DNA of 38,873 bases from Microcaldota archaeon (GTDB taxonomy: Archaea; Micrarchaeota; Micrarchaeia; Micrarchaeales; Micrarchaeaceae), in the NCBI GenBank assembly GCA_021806095.1, contig JAJZYD010000006.1, forward strand, positions 1 through 38,873. Direction: 5' to 3'. Of the stretch, positions 26,058-35,527 are shown one piece after another. Below the pieces are notes generated by a model. It was not told where the DNA came from. It did not search any database and saw only the letters and a list, made by a program, of their open reading frames with translations. Every line of letters starts with the position of its first letter. Position 1 is the stretch's first letter. The translations under genes were made by a program, and so were the position numbers.

Positions 26058-26072
26058 CGAAAGATTTAAATA
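26058..26072 (+). promoter_or_regulatory. BRE and box A of tfb
   Basis: CCGAAAGATTTAAATA is a textbook archaeal promoter: a purine-rich TFB recognition element followed by TTTAAATA. The start would be near 26092, leaving a leader of about 85 bases. A second TATA-like run, GTTTATAAATTTT, from about 26110, could give a shorter message. Confidence 0.55.
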
Positions 26073-26178
26073 TCTTATTATTTAGTATAATATTAACTAT
26101 TTTTAGAAAGGTTTATAAATTTTTGTATAATTTTATCTGATTTAATGTTTGTTCAAAATAAAAATATAAAGTGATGTT

Positions 26179-27315
26179 ATGAGTATTCGAAATAAATCAA
26201 TAGCAAAAAGTAAAGCAAAAAAAGCAATAAATAAGAAAAAGAAAGGTGTAGAGGTAGAAGAAAAGAAGATTATAAAAAAAATTATTCTAACTCCAAACAA
26301 AAAAATAAATGTTGAAATTGTCAACACAAATAATATACATCATACTAGTAGTGATCATAACCAAGTACAATCATCTTATCAACCACATTATGAAGAAAAA
26401 ACATCAGAAAAATTGAAGATATGTCCAAGTTGTGGTAGTACAAATATAATACGAGATAATGAAAGAGGTGAGCTTATTTGCAATTCTTGTGGCCTTATAA
26501 TAGAAGAGAATATGGCAGACACAGGCCCAGAATGGAGAGCATTTGATACAGAACAAAGAAATGCGAAATCAAGAACTGGAGCTCCTATGAAGTACACAAA
26601 ATCAAACAAAGGATTGGTTACAGAGATAGATTTATATAATAAAGATATAAGAGGTGTAAAAATTCCTTCAAAAAGACAGGCTCAATTATATAGAATGAGG
26701 AAATGGCATAAAAGAGCTAGTATAGCAAGTTCAAGTGAAAGAAATTATCTTATAGCACTTCCTGAACTTAATAGAGTTGCAAGTTATCTTGGATTACCTG
26801 AAAATATAAGAGAAAGTGCTGCTTTGTTGTATAGAAAGTGCGTGCAGAGCAATCTTATAAGAGGAAGACCTATCGAAACAGTCGTTCAAGCTGTCATTTA
26901 TGCAGCATGCAGAGAAGCAGGAACTCCAAGAACTCTTGACGAAATTGCCAATATATCTGGCATGCCAAAGAAGGAAATAGGCAGGGCTTATAGAGTAATA
27001 AGTCATGAGTTAAATCTAAAGATTCCACTTACGGATCCGCAAAGTTATGTACCAAGATATATAAATGCACTAAAACTAAGCGGTGAAGCACAAGAAAAAT
27101 CTTATGTTATATTAAAGGATGCAATGAAGAAAGGCTTAGTATCTGGAAGAAGCCCAACAGGAGTCAGTGCTGCAGCAGTTTATATCGCCAGTGCGCTTAC
27201 TGGTGAGCGCAGAACACAGAAAGAAGTTGCAGATGTAGCGGGTGTTACAGAAGTAACAATTAGGAATAGATATAGAGAGCTTAAGGATCGCTTGAATATT
27301 GATGTAAACCTCTGA
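26179..27315 (+). CDS. tfb: Transcription initiation factor B (TFB)
   Basis: A 378-residue archaeal TFIIB, which bridges TBP-box A and RNA polymerase. The zinc ribbon has Cys82, 85, 101 and 104 (CPSCGS, CNSCGL). The B-reader region (TGPEWRAFD) and linker follow, then two cyclin folds (about 190-280 and 285-375). A C-terminal helix-turn-helix in the second repeat (EVADVAGVTEVTIRNRY) binds the BRE. An unusual N-terminal extension of about 78 residues, Lys-rich then Asn/His/Gln-rich, precedes the zinc ribbon; most TFBs begin near the ribbon. AGTG lies five bases before the ATG. A membrane protein gene starts nine bases after the stop. Confidence 0.95.
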   Translation: MSIRNKSIAKSKAKKAINKKKKGVEVEEKKIIKKIILTPNKKINVEIVNTNNIHHTSSDHNQVQSSYQPHYEEKTSEKLKICPSCGSTNIIRDNERGELICNSCGLIIEENMADTGPEWRAFDTEQRNAKSRTGAPMKYTKSNKGLVTEIDLYNKDIRGVKIPSKRQAQLYRMRKWHKRASIASSSERNYLIALPELNRVASYLGLPENIRESAALLYRKCVQSNLIRGRPIETVVQAVIYAACREAGTPRTLDEIANISGMPKKEIGRAYRVISHELNLKIPLTDPQSYVPRYINALKLSGEAQEKSYVILKDAMKKGLVSGRSPTGVSAAAVYIASALTGERRTQKEVADVAGVTEVTIRNRYRELKDRLNIDVNL

Positions 27316-27323
27316 GTGTAGTT

Positions 27324-27818
27324 ATGAATTTTTATTATAAGGCAAAGAATTCCAACTTGTTAATTTTTATTTTTATATTTACTTTTATATATTTATTAAG
27401 TTTTTCAAATTCTTCAAGTATATATACTATTAATCAATCAATTCAACAAAATAATAATACATCAAATATTATTAACTCGACTACTATATCTTCAAATATT
27501 CTATTTTTAAATGAAAGAAATAATATTATAAATTTAATAAATAAAGTAAATAGTAGTTCATATATCATATTTTATCCAAATCTGACAAAAGCTTATAATT
27601 TTATAAATGAAGCAGATAATGAATCCGTAAAAAATTTATCTAATGCATTAATATTATTAAACAATGCAAGAAGCATCGCAATTGAGCAACAGCAGAACCT
27701 TAACAAAAACAAAAATGTAACATTTATTATAATGCTTATATCAACAATAATATTTTTATTTATTCTTTATTTTATTATTTCTCCAAAATATTTTGTACAA
27801 AAAAACAAAACACATTAA
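27324..27818 (+). CDS. Predicted membrane-anchored surface protein, unknown
   Basis: A 164-residue protein I do not recognise. The N-terminal hydrophobic stretch (about 11-28) could be a signal anchor, the middle 105 residues are Asn/Ser/Ile-rich with many N-glycosylation sequons, and a C-terminal membrane segment (about 133-153) ends in a short basic tail. The middle part resembles a helical ectodomain. AGTG lies five bases before the ATG, and the gene starts nine bases after tfb, so the two are probably co-transcribed. A functional link to TFB is not apparent; compact genome organisation explains it equally well. Confidence 0.72.
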   Translation: MNFYYKAKNSNLLIFIFIFTFIYLLSFSNSSSIYTINQSIQQNNNTSNIINSTTISSNILFLNERNNIINLINKVNSSSYIIFYPNLTKAYNFINEADNESVKNLSNALILLNNARSIAIEQQQNLNKNKNVTFIIMLISTIIFLFILYFIISPKYFVQKNKTH

Positions 27819-28183
27819 TATAAAGATATAGATTGATAAATTATAATTCTATATGATTTAGTGAGCTTCATAGTAATGAAATATTAATTAAGTGTTGTAA
27901 AAAATTTGTTGTATCGATACAAACAATTAATTTATGACTTAAAAATTTAACATTCTTTTATCTTATCAATAAAATTTAATTATTTTGATGTTGCTCTTCG
28001 TTAAATATCTAACTTAATTAGAAAACATAAGCAGGTTTTTAAATATATTCTTAAAATAAATATTGTAAAAAATTTTATAAATTTTTAAAAAATTAATTAA
28101 TTTTATATTTTTTTATTTTATTTTTATAATTATATTTTAATTTATTAAATTAAATATCAATTAAATATTAATTGGGTGGTATA
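27819..28183. other. AT-rich gap with a 14-bp palindrome
   Basis: No gene is visible. TTGTATCGATACAA at 27909-27922 is a perfect 14-bp palindrome. The stretch 27905-27994 reads colinearly, though more weakly, like the cdc48/tfb element (TTTGTTG at one end, then AATAAAATTTAA). Long A/T runs follow at 28060-28150 before the TRAM gene. Confidence 0.5.
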
Positions 28184-28405
28184 ATGGAACCAAATTTTGT
28201 AGAAATCGGGGCGACTTACGAAATAAGAATAGATGCAAAAGGCGTTAGAGATGAGGGGATAGGCAAGGTGGGAAACTTTATCATCTTTATAAAAGATGCC
28301 AAAACAAGAATAGGAAATATGTATAAGGTAAAAATAACTAAAGTATACAGGACATTCGCATATGGGGAACTTGTAGATATTAATAAACCTATTGTAATTC
28401 AATAA
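28184..28405 (+). CDS. TRAM-domain RNA-binding protein
   Basis: A 73-residue stand-alone TRAM domain: a five-stranded OB-like barrel. Family features are GATYEIRIDAKGVRDEGIGKV, the nearly invariant GIGKVGNFIIFIKDA, and a final VYRTFAYGELV strand. Small TRAM proteins of archaea bind RNA and act as cold-shock or RNA-chaperone-like factors. GGTG lies five bases before the ATG at 28184; an upstream TTG overlapping this site was rejected. It is probably transcribed alone, with the proteasome gene having its own box A. Confidence 0.9.
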   Translation: MEPNFVEIGATYEIRIDAKGVRDEGIGKVGNFIIFIKDAKTRIGNMYKVKITKVYRTFAYGELVDINKPIVIQ

Positions 28406-28552
28406 TAAAAACAAAATAATTGATTAAAAAGGAAAAATATCACATATTATAGCAAATCAAAATTTACAAAAGCTTTATATAAATATGTATTGAAAATAAA
28501 ATATCTTATTTTTATTTTTCTGCTTTTATTACTTTTATTTTAGGTGAAATAT

Positions 28553-29197
28553 ATGCACTATAACAAAGAAGATTATGAAAAATTGTTAAAAGGTACAACA
28601 ACAATAGGAATTGTATGTTTAGATGGTGTGGTTATGGCTGCTGACAAAAGAGCAACTGAGGGCACATTTATAGCGAGCTCAGAAACAAGAAAGGTCTGGA
28701 AGATTGATAGCAACTTAGTTATGACCATAGCGGGTGGATTGGGTGATGCGCAAGAGCTAATCCGCATACTTAAAGCACAAAATGAAATTTATAAAATGAA
28801 TGAAAGTAAACCATTATCGCCAAAATCAGCAACCTCAATGTTAGCAACACTTCTTCAAGAAAATAGGATGTATCCATTTTTTGTTGGCTTGCTAATAGGT
28901 GGTATTGATGGTTCCGAAAGCCAACTATTTTCAATGGATCCTGTAGGTGGATATACACAAGAATCAAAATTTGCTTCTATTGGTAGTGGTGAATCACTGG
29001 CATTAGGTTATTTAGAAGATCATTATGAAAAAAATATTACAACAAAAGAAGCGGTAAAACTTGCTGTCAAAGCACTTTTAATCGCAATGAAAAGAGATTC
29101 GGCTACTGGAGATGGAATGATTGTTGCTACAATAACAAAATCAGGTTATATTGAATATACAGGAAAAGATATAGAAAAACTATTGAGCATAAAGTAA
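28553..29197 (+). CDS. psmB: Proteasome subunit beta
   Basis: A 214-residue catalytic beta subunit of the archaeal 20S proteasome. A 14-residue propeptide ends in KG before the catalytic Thr (KG-TTTIGIV). The active-site set is complete: Thr1, Asp17 in ADKRAT, Lys33 in RKVWKI, and the Ser region GDGM/SIGSGE near the C-terminus. GGTG lies six bases before the ATG. A box A (CTTTATATAAAT) stands near 28472. The alpha subunit is not in this window. Cdc48, the likely unfoldase, is encoded 12 kb away and ends in a docking motif. Confidence 0.95.
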   Translation: MHYNKEDYEKLLKGTTTIGIVCLDGVVMAADKRATEGTFIASSETRKVWKIDSNLVMTIAGGLGDAQELIRILKAQNEIYKMNESKPLSPKSATSMLATLLQENRMYPFFVGLLIGGIDGSESQLFSMDPVGGYTQESKFASIGSGESLALGYLEDHYEKNITTKEAVKLAVKALLIAMKRDSATGDGMIVATITKSGYIEYTGKDIEKLLSIK

Positions 29198-29246
29198 TAA
29201 TATAATTATTAACTTAAACTAACAAAGCAGAACTATAAAATATTCT

Positions 29247-29281
29247 ATTATTTTTTATTTATTATTTTATTTTACAATTTT
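29247..29281 (+). terminator. T-rich terminator after proteasome beta
   Basis: Several T tracts of three to six bases begin about 50 bases after the psmB stop, consistent with archaeal U-tract termination. It is less regular than the one after alba. Confidence 0.4.
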
Positions 29282-29408
29282 TATTTATAATTTATAACAT
29301 TTGAGAATATGAAATAATTATTATAATATTTTATAAAATTTTAGAAATATAATAATGAATAATATCACATTGCAGATTCATAAAACTAATTAATACAAAC
29401 GTGATTTC

Positions 29409-31361
29409 TTGGCAGAAGACAAAAAAGAAACAGACAAACAATATCAAGAAGAATTTTTTAAGAAAATAATATCAATGTTACCTTCAAATGTAGAAGTTGT
29501 TAAATTAGAGTTTGAAGGACCAGATATAGTAATGTATATTAAAAATGTCAAAGATGTATATGAAAATGATTATTTAATACGAAATATTGCTACTACCATA
29601 AAGAAAAAGATTATTATAAGAAGCGATCCTAATTCTTTATTGGATCCTGAAAAAGCGCGTGAAATTATTGAGAAGCTCATTCCTGCTGATGCTGGGATAA
29701 GTAATATACGATTTATACCAGAATTTAGTGAAGTATATATAGATGCAATGAAACCTGGATTAGTTATAGGTAAAGAAGGGAACACTTTAAAAGCAATAAT
29801 ACTACAAACAAGTTGGTTGCCAAAAGTACTTAGAACACCAACTATTGCAAGTAATGTAATACCAAGTTTGCGTCAAATGTATTTCACTGAGAGTAATTTT
29901 AGAAAGAAATTTTTACTTGGTGTAGGAAAAAGTATAAATAAAGTCATAACAAAAAGCGAATGGTTAAAAGCAACAGCACTTGGTGGATTTCAAGAAGTAG
30001 GAAGGAGCAGTTTATTATTAGAAACACCACATTCAAAAATTATTATTGATTGTGGATTAAGTCCAGAACCTTCAGTAAAAGGTATTGATGCAAATTCAAA
30101 TTCAAATGAAAACAGAGCATTTCCATATCTTGATAGCGCTAATATATCAATAAATGATATTGATGCAGTAGTATTGACACACGCACATATGGATCATATT
30201 GGATTTACTCCTTATTTATTTAAGTATGGTTATGAGGGTCCTGTATATTGTACCCCACCAACCAAGGATTTAGCAGCATTGCTACTTAATGATTATATAA
30301 AATTAGTACAAAAAAATGGTGGGACTTTATTATATGATGAAAAGGATGTAAGAAAAATGTTGATGCATACTATAACAAGAGAATATAATGAAGTTACTAA
30401 TATAACAAATGAAATAAAGTTAACTTATCATAATGCAGGCCATATATTAGGAAGTGCAACAATACACTTACATATAGGGGAGGGTATGTATAATTTAGTA
30501 CATACTGGAGACATGAAATATGGATTTACAAGACTTTTTGATCCTACAGTAACAAAATATCCAAGAATAGATACATTATTTATAGAAAGCACTTATGGTG
30601 CTTCTAATAGTAATACACCAAATAGACATGATGCTGAAACTGAGCTTATTAATACAATAAGAAATACTATAAAAAATAATGGTAAAGTACTTATACCATT
30701 ATTTGCTGTTGGGAGAAGTCAAGAAATAATGTTTGTATTAGAGAGTTTCTTTGGAAATGACATTAATAAACTAGATGCACCCATATATCTTGATGGTATG
30801 ATACTTGAAGCAAGTGCAATTCATACCGCTTATCCTGAATATCTAAAAGAAAATATAACAAATAGGATTTTGAGTAATAGGTCGCCATTTGAAAGTGAGA
30901 TTTTTGAAGTTGTAAAAGGAGAGCGTGAACAAATATATGAAAAAGGGCCTGCAGTAATACTCGCGAGTGGTGGAATGATGAATGGAGGTGCAAGTGTGGA
31001 TTATTTTAAGAACTTATCAGAAGATGAAAAAAATACATTAATATTTGTAGGTTATAATAGTTCTAATTCTTTAGGCAGAAGATTACAGAATGGATTAAGT
31101 GAAGTTGCTTTATCAGATGATGATGGACATCTTATGTCTTTAAAGGTTAAGATGGGTATAAAAACAGTTGAAGGATTTTCTGGTCATAGCGATAGAAAGC
31201 AGTTGTTAAATTTTATACAAGATCTTAAGCCAAGACCCAAAGATATATTTACAATGCATGGAGAAGAACAAAGCTGTGAAAATTTAGCAAGATCTATAAA
31301 TCATATATTCCATATAAATTCTAGAGCACCAATGAATCTTGATTCAATAAGATTAAAATAA
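29409..31361 (+). CDS. fttA: FttA / aCPSF1 transcription-termination ribonuclease
   Basis: A 650-residue KH-KH-metallo-beta-lactamase-beta-CASP protein, the archaeal termination factor that cleaves nascent RNA at U-rich ends. KH domains fill residues 1-145 with the loop VIGKEGNT (119-126). The beta-lactamase zinc motif HAHMDH is at 258-263; later His/Asp metal ligands lie in HNAGHILGSA and VHTGDMKY. The beta-CASP part includes IPLFAVGRSQE and ASGGMMNGG. The C-terminus ends with FSGHSDR and a His-containing TMHGEE. The start is TTG, with CGTG five bases upstream. It converges on dnaJ. Confidence 0.96.
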   Translation: MAEDKKETDKQYQEEFFKKIISMLPSNVEVVKLEFEGPDIVMYIKNVKDVYENDYLIRNIATTIKKKIIIRSDPNSLLDPEKAREIIEKLIPADAGISNIRFIPEFSEVYIDAMKPGLVIGKEGNTLKAIILQTSWLPKVLRTPTIASNVIPSLRQMYFTESNFRKKFLLGVGKSINKVITKSEWLKATALGGFQEVGRSSLLLETPHSKIIIDCGLSPEPSVKGIDANSNSNENRAFPYLDSANISINDIDAVVLTHAHMDHIGFTPYLFKYGYEGPVYCTPPTKDLAALLLNDYIKLVQKNGGTLLYDEKDVRKMLMHTITREYNEVTNITNEIKLTYHNAGHILGSATIHLHIGEGMYNLVHTGDMKYGFTRLFDPTVTKYPRIDTLFIESTYGASNSNTPNRHDAETELINTIRNTIKNNGKVLIPLFAVGRSQEIMFVLESFFGNDINKLDAPIYLDGMILEASAIHTAYPEYLKENITNRILSNRSPFESEIFEVVKGEREQIYEKGPAVILASGGMMNGGASVDYFKNLSEDEKNTLIFVGYNSSNSLGRRLQNGLSEVALSDDDGHLMSLKVKMGIKTVEGFSGHSDRKQLLNFIQDLKPRPKDIFTMHGEEQSCENLARSINHIFHINSRAPMNLDSIRLK

Positions 31362-31408
31362 TAAATTAAAAACAACATATAAAAGTAGTATTGGCAAAAG
31401 TGAAATAA

Positions 31409-32539
31409 TTATAATACAAATCCAAAAATACTTCCTTTTTTCTTTCCTGAATCTAATTCTTTAAATTTTTCAATAAGCGCTTTCTGCTCATTTGTCAAAT
31501 GTTTTGGTATATCAACTATAAATTTTATTATTTCATTACCTGTATAATTGCTATTGAAGTGCTGTATTCCTTTGCCTTTTAATACTAAAGTATCTCCTGA
31601 TTGAGTTCCTGGTTTTACTGTTATAATTTCATCACCATTTAAAGTTTCAACATTTGTATTTCCACCAAGCAAAGCAGTATAAAACGGAATATGAACATTT
31701 ATATAAATATCATCACCCTCTCTTTCGAATATTTTATCTTTTAGTACATTAATATCAACATATAAATCTCCAATCTTATCTCTACCATAATCACCCACAC
31801 CCTTTAATCTTAATCTTGAACCACTATCAACACCTATAGGTATTTTAATTGTCAGTTTATCATTTTTAGGTGTTCTACCAGCACCATTGCATATTCTACA
31901 GGCTTTTTCAAATGTTTTCCCTGTACCTTTACATTTAGGGCACGTTGAAATTGTTTGTAGAATTCCAAAAGGTGTTCTTCTTGTTAATTTTACTTGACCA
32001 GTACCATCACATTTATCACAAGTTATTATTTTTGAATTAGGTTCTGCGCCAGTACCATTACACCTTTCACATTTAACAACATGTTTAATAAAAATTGTTT
32101 TTTCCGCACCTTTTGCCGCTTCATCTAAGCTTATATCGACTGATGTCAATAAATCATTGCCTACATCAATATTTTTAGATTGATTTCTATCAAAATTCTG
32201 ACCAAATCCAAATATATCAAAAATATTATTTGAATCTGATTCAAAATTAAATCCAAAATCCTTAAGAATATCATTGATATCAAACCCTCTAAAAATATCT
32301 TCTTCACTAAATCTTTTATTAAATCCTTCTGGACCAAATGTATCATAATTCCTACGCTTTTCTGGATCACTGAGTACCGCATAAGCTTCATTTATTTTTT
32401 TGAAGTTCTCTTCAGCATTTTTATCCTTATTTCTATCTGGATGATATTTAAGAGCTAATTCTCTATATTTTCTTTTAATTTCATCTATAGAGGCATCTTT
32501 TTTAATACCTAATATTTTATAGTAATCGTTGTCTGACAT
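31409..32539 (-). CDS. dnaJ: Chaperone DnaJ (Hsp40)
   Basis: A 376-residue type I DnaJ. The J domain (1-65) has HPD at 33-35. A Gly/Phe/Asn-rich linker runs to about 125 (FGFNFESDSNNIFDIFGFG). Four CxxCxGxG zinc repeats follow (CERCNGTG, CDKCDGTG, CPKCKGTG, CRICNGAG), then the two substrate-binding barrels and dimerisation tail. It stimulates the DnaK ATPase and hands over unfolded clients. It is last in the regulator-grpE-dnaK-dnaJ operon, 24 bp after dnaK, with AGGA six bases before the ATG. Confidence 0.96.
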   Translation of the reverse strand: MSDNDYYKILGIKKDASIDEIKRKYRELALKYHPDRNKDKNAEENFKKINEAYAVLSDPEKRRNYDTFGPEGFNKRFSEEDIFRGFDINDILKDFGFNFESDSNNIFDIFGFGQNFDRNQSKNIDVGNDLLTSVDISLDEAAKGAEKTIFIKHVVKCERCNGTGAEPNSKIITCDKCDGTGQVKLTRRTPFGILQTISTCPKCKGTGKTFEKACRICNGAGRTPKNDKLTIKIPIGVDSGSRLRLKGVGDYGRDKIGDLYVDINVLKDKIFEREGDDIYINVHIPFYTALLGGNTNVETLNGDEIITVKPGTQSGDTLVLKGKGIQHFNSNYTGNEIIKFIVDIPKHLTNEQKALIEKFKELDSGKKKGSIFGFVL

Positions 32540-32563
32540 CTAAATTCCTAATATTTATTGACT

Positions 32564-34408
32564 TTATTTTTCAACTTTAAATTCTGTATCTGTTGTATTA
32601 CCTTTGTTACCATTATTTGGTCCAGGTTCTCCAGTAGCATTTTCTGATCCTGTTGTGGCATTTCCTCCTTTATACATGCTAGCACCGACATCTTCAAGCA
32701 CGTTCTTTAATGCATCCATCTTCTCTTTTATTTTATTATAATCTTCACTATTAAGAGCTTCTTGTAATTCACTTTTTGCGATATTTATTTTATCAGCAAC
32801 TTCTTTTGGTATTTTATCTTTATAATCTTCAAGTGTTTTGTCTGTTGTATATATAATTGATTCTGCAGTATTTTTTAATTCTACTTGTTCTCTTAAAATT
32901 TTATCCTGCTCTTCATATTCTTTAGACTCATTAATTTTTTCTTCAATTTTTTCTTTATTCATTTTGTGTGGTGCTATAATATCCATACCTTGTGCTTTAT
33001 TCGTTGCTTTGTCTTTTGCTGTAACATGGAGTATACCATTTGAGTCAATATCAAACATTACTTCAATTTGTGGTACTCCCCTTCTTGCTGGAGGTATTCC
33101 TTTAAGAGTAAATCTTCCTAAATCAACATTATCTTTAGCCATTGCACGTTCTCCTTGAACAACATGTATTTCAACATCAGTTTGAAAATCTGCTGCAGTT
33201 GTAAATACTTCTGACTTTTTAATAGGTATTGTTGTGTTTCTATCTATTAATTTTGTTGTAACACCACCTAATGTTTCAATACCAAGTGATAATGGAGTAA
33301 CATCAAGCAACAATATATCCTTAACTTCACCAGTAAGTACGCCCCCTTGTATTGCGGCGCCAAGTGCAACACATTCCATTGGGTCAACGCCCCTTTCTAC
33401 TTTCTTGCCAAATAATTGTTCAACATATCTTTGTACAATGGGCATTCTCGTTGGTCCACCAACCAATATAATTTTGTCAAGATCTGTTGCTTCGAGTTTT
33501 GCATCCTTGAGTGCTTGTGTTACTGGGTGTGTTGTTTTTTCTATTATAGGTAATACTAAACTCTCAAGCTTTGCTCTTGTCAATGTATAAGTAAAATTAA
33601 ATGGATTGTTTGATAAATCTTTAGATAAAAAGGGAAGATTTATTTCAGTTGTTAAAGTTGTTGATAATTCAATTTTAGCTTTTTCCGAAGCTTCTTTTAA
33701 TCTTTGTACTGCTTGAATATCTTTTGTTATATCTATTTTGTTCTTTACTTTAATTTCATTTATTAAAAAGTCTACAATTACTTTATCCATATCTGTACCT
33801 CCAAGTTGGGTATCACCACTCGTTGACTTAACTTCAAAAACACCTTTCCCAAATTCCATAATTGTAACATCAAGAGTCCCTCCCCCAAAATCATATACTA
33901 ATATTTTCATTTCTTTTTCAGATTTATCAAGGCCATAAGCAAGCGATGCTGCTGTTGGTTCATTTACTAGCCTTACAACTTCTAGACCTGCAATTTCACC
34001 GGCATCTTTTGTTGCTTGTCTTTGATTATCATCAAAATAAGCTGGAACTGTAATAACAGCTTTCTTTACTTCTTCACCTAAAAACGCTTCTGCATCTTTT
34101 TTAATTTTCTGCAAAAGCATTGCAGACAACTCCTGTGGTGCATATTCCTTTCCATGAATTTTATATTTAAAATCAGTGCCCATTTTTCTTTTAAACGCAG
34201 TAACAGTTCCTTCTGGATTTGCAACTGCCTGTCTTCTCGCTGGTTCTCCTACAAGCCTTTGTCCATCCTTAGTTATTGCAACATAACTTGGAAATGCTTT
34301 TCCATATAGTGTAATACCTTCACTACTTGGTATAATTGTTGGTCTTCCACCCTCTAATACCGCTGCAGCTGAATTTGATGTACCTAAATCTATTCCAATT
34401 ATTTTCAT
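32564..34408 (-). CDS. dnaK: Chaperone DnaK (Hsp70)
   Basis: A 614-residue Hsp70. The ATPase domain starts [16 protein letters not shown], with phosphate loop 2 [12 protein letters not shown] and the adenosine motif [10 protein letters not shown]. The interdomain linker [15 protein letters not shown] leads to the substrate domain and a helical lid; the tail is Gly/Asn/Thr-rich. Hsp70 is patchy in archaea and generally thought to come from bacteria by transfer. ATG 34408 follows AGTG by six bases; ATG 34411 is an alternative. A 147-bp upstream gap with a TATA-like TTTTTATAAAA may give dnaK an extra promoter. Confidence 0.97.
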   Translation of the reverse strand: MKIIGIDLGTSNSAAAVLEGGRPTIIPSSEGITLYGKAFPSYVAITKDGQRLVGEPARRQAVANPEGTVTAFKRKMGTDFKYKIHGKEYAPQELSAMLLQKIKKDAEAFLGEEVKKAVITVPAYFDDNQRQATKDAGEIAGLEVVRLVNEPTAASLAYGLDKSEKEMKILVYDFGGGTLDVTIMEFGKGVFEVKSTSGDTQLGGTDMDKVIVDFLINEIKVKNKIDITKDIQAVQRLKEASEKAKIELSTTLTTEINLPFLSKDLSNNPFNFTYTLTRAKLESLVLPIIEKTTHPVTQALKDAKLEATDLDKIILVGGPTRMPIVQRYVEQLFGKKVERGVDPMECVALGAAIQGGVLTGEVKDILLLDVTPLSLGIETLGGVTTKLIDRNTTIPIKKSEVFTTAADFQTDVEIHVVQGERAMAKDNVDLGRFTLKGIPPARRGVPQIEVMFDIDSNGILHVTAKDKATNKAQGMDIIAPHKMNKEKIEEKINESKEYEEQDKILREQVELKNTAESIIYTTDKTLEDYKDKIPKEVADKINIAKSELQEALNSEDYNKIKEKMDALKNVLEDVGASMYKGGNATTGSENATGEPGPNNGNKGNTTDTEFKVEK

Positions 34409-34555
34409 CATTATCACTTCTTTTTTATTTTTAATATAATTTTTATTTTATTATTTATATAATTTCATTATTTTATGTAAATTTTATAAAAACATATTTA
34501 TTTATTAAAAATTTTTTATTAATTATAACTATATATAATATTAATATATTTCATA

Positions 34556-35101
34556 TTATTTCTTTATTTCTTTATTATTATTCTTTGAAACAATTACTGA
34601 TGCTACTCTCAAAAGTATTCCGTTAAATGTATAGCCTTTTTTCGCTATCTCAATAATTGTACCATCTGGTTTTGAATTATCCTCTTGAATTAATATTATT
34701 TCATGTTGATATGGATCATATAATCCATCAGAATTTATTTCTTTTAAACCTTCTTTTTTAAGTGCTCCGACAAAATTTGAATATAATAATTCTATCCCTT
34801 TTTTAATATTTTCATCATTACTTTTTTTTGCAGCTATAAGTGCAAGTTCAAATTCATCAATAATTGGAAGCAATTCTTTTATGAACTCGGCTTTTCCTTT
34901 CTGTTTTGATATATCAATTTCGTTTTTTATTCTTTTTTTATAATTATCAAACTCTGCTGCAAGTTGAAGTAATCTCTCTTTGCATTCAACCAACTCATCT
35001 TTTTTTACTTTCTCATCAACTTTTTCTTCAACATTTTGTTTTTTTTCTTCTGAACCTGCAGTGAATTTTATATTTTTATTATCTTTATTATCACCATTCA
35101 T
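34556..35101 (-). CDS. grpE: Nucleotide exchange factor GrpE
   Basis: A 181-residue GrpE, which releases ADP from DnaK. An acidic/Lys-rich N-terminal tail (1-35) is followed by the long coiled coil (LLQLAAEFDNYKKRIKNE, about 44-61) and the beta-wing domain with the family end-motif: GLYDPYQHEIILIQ, then GTIIEIAKKGYTFNGILLRVASVIVS. GGTA lies six bases before the ATG. It starts six bases after the stop of the winged-helix gene, so the two are co-transcribed. Confidence 0.95.
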   Translation of the reverse strand: MNGDNKDNKNIKFTAGSEEKKQNVEEKVDEKVKKDELVECKERLLQLAAEFDNYKKRIKNEIDISKQKGKAEFIKELLPIIDEFELALIAAKKSNDENIKKGIELLYSNFVGALKKEGLKEINSDGLYDPYQHEIILIQEDNSKPDGTIIEIAKKGYTFNGILLRVASVIVSKNNNKEIKK

Positions 35102-35106
35102 ATAAT

Positions 35107-35523
35107 CTACCTGTTTAATTTTTTAATCATTAAATTATCAAGCTCTTTTGCAGCATCAATCATCTTACTAAATTCCCTTTCAAGATCATATTCCAGTTCT
35201 TCAACAGCTTTTGACATTATTGTCGCACGTAAATAATATTTCCTACCTTTTTTGACTATTAATCCAGATTCAATAATTTTATTAAGATGATAAATTAATG
35301 TACTACGCGCTAATGGATATTTTAATTTTTTCTTTAGCGTTAAGCTTGTTATACCATCATTTTTATAAGCTGCAATTACAAATTCTTTTAAAATAGCAAT
35401 ATCAATATTATTTCCATCAATATTATTGAAAAGCCCTAACTCCATGCAGAACCACTTTAGAAGTTCATCAACTTTTGTTGTTGTGGGCTTTTCTATTGTA
35501 TTAATTATTATTTTAACCATCAT
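35107..35523 (-). CDS. Winged-helix transcriptional regulator of the chaperone operon
   Basis: A 138-residue predicted DNA-binding protein. A helical N-terminal region (about 1-40) precedes a winged helix at about 40-105: ILKEFVIAAYKNDGITSLTLKKKL, with recognition helix around PLARSTLIYHLNKIIESG and wing LIVKKGRKYYLR (segments overlap in this description). The C-terminal 35 residues form an acidic coiled coil suited to dimerisation. It lacks the HrcA ligand-like domain. It leads the grpE-dnaK-dnaJ operon and has a perfect dyad at its own promoter, so an autoregulating heat-shock repressor, analogous to Phr but not evidently homologous, is likely. No ribosome-binding site is present; a leaderless message fits box A. 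Confidence 0.82.
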   Translation of the reverse strand: MMVKIIINTIEKPTTTKVDELLKWFCMELGLFNNIDGNNIDIAILKEFVIAAYKNDGITSLTLKKKLKYPLARSTLIYHLNKIIESGLIVKKGRKYYLRATIMSKAVEELEYDLEREFSKMIDAAKELDNLMIKKLNR

Positions 35524-35527
35524 ATAT

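Noticed and set aside
33234-33590. Plus-strand open frame of 118 codons inside dnaK
   Set aside because: It is antisense to a highly conserved Hsp70 region and has no supporting signal.
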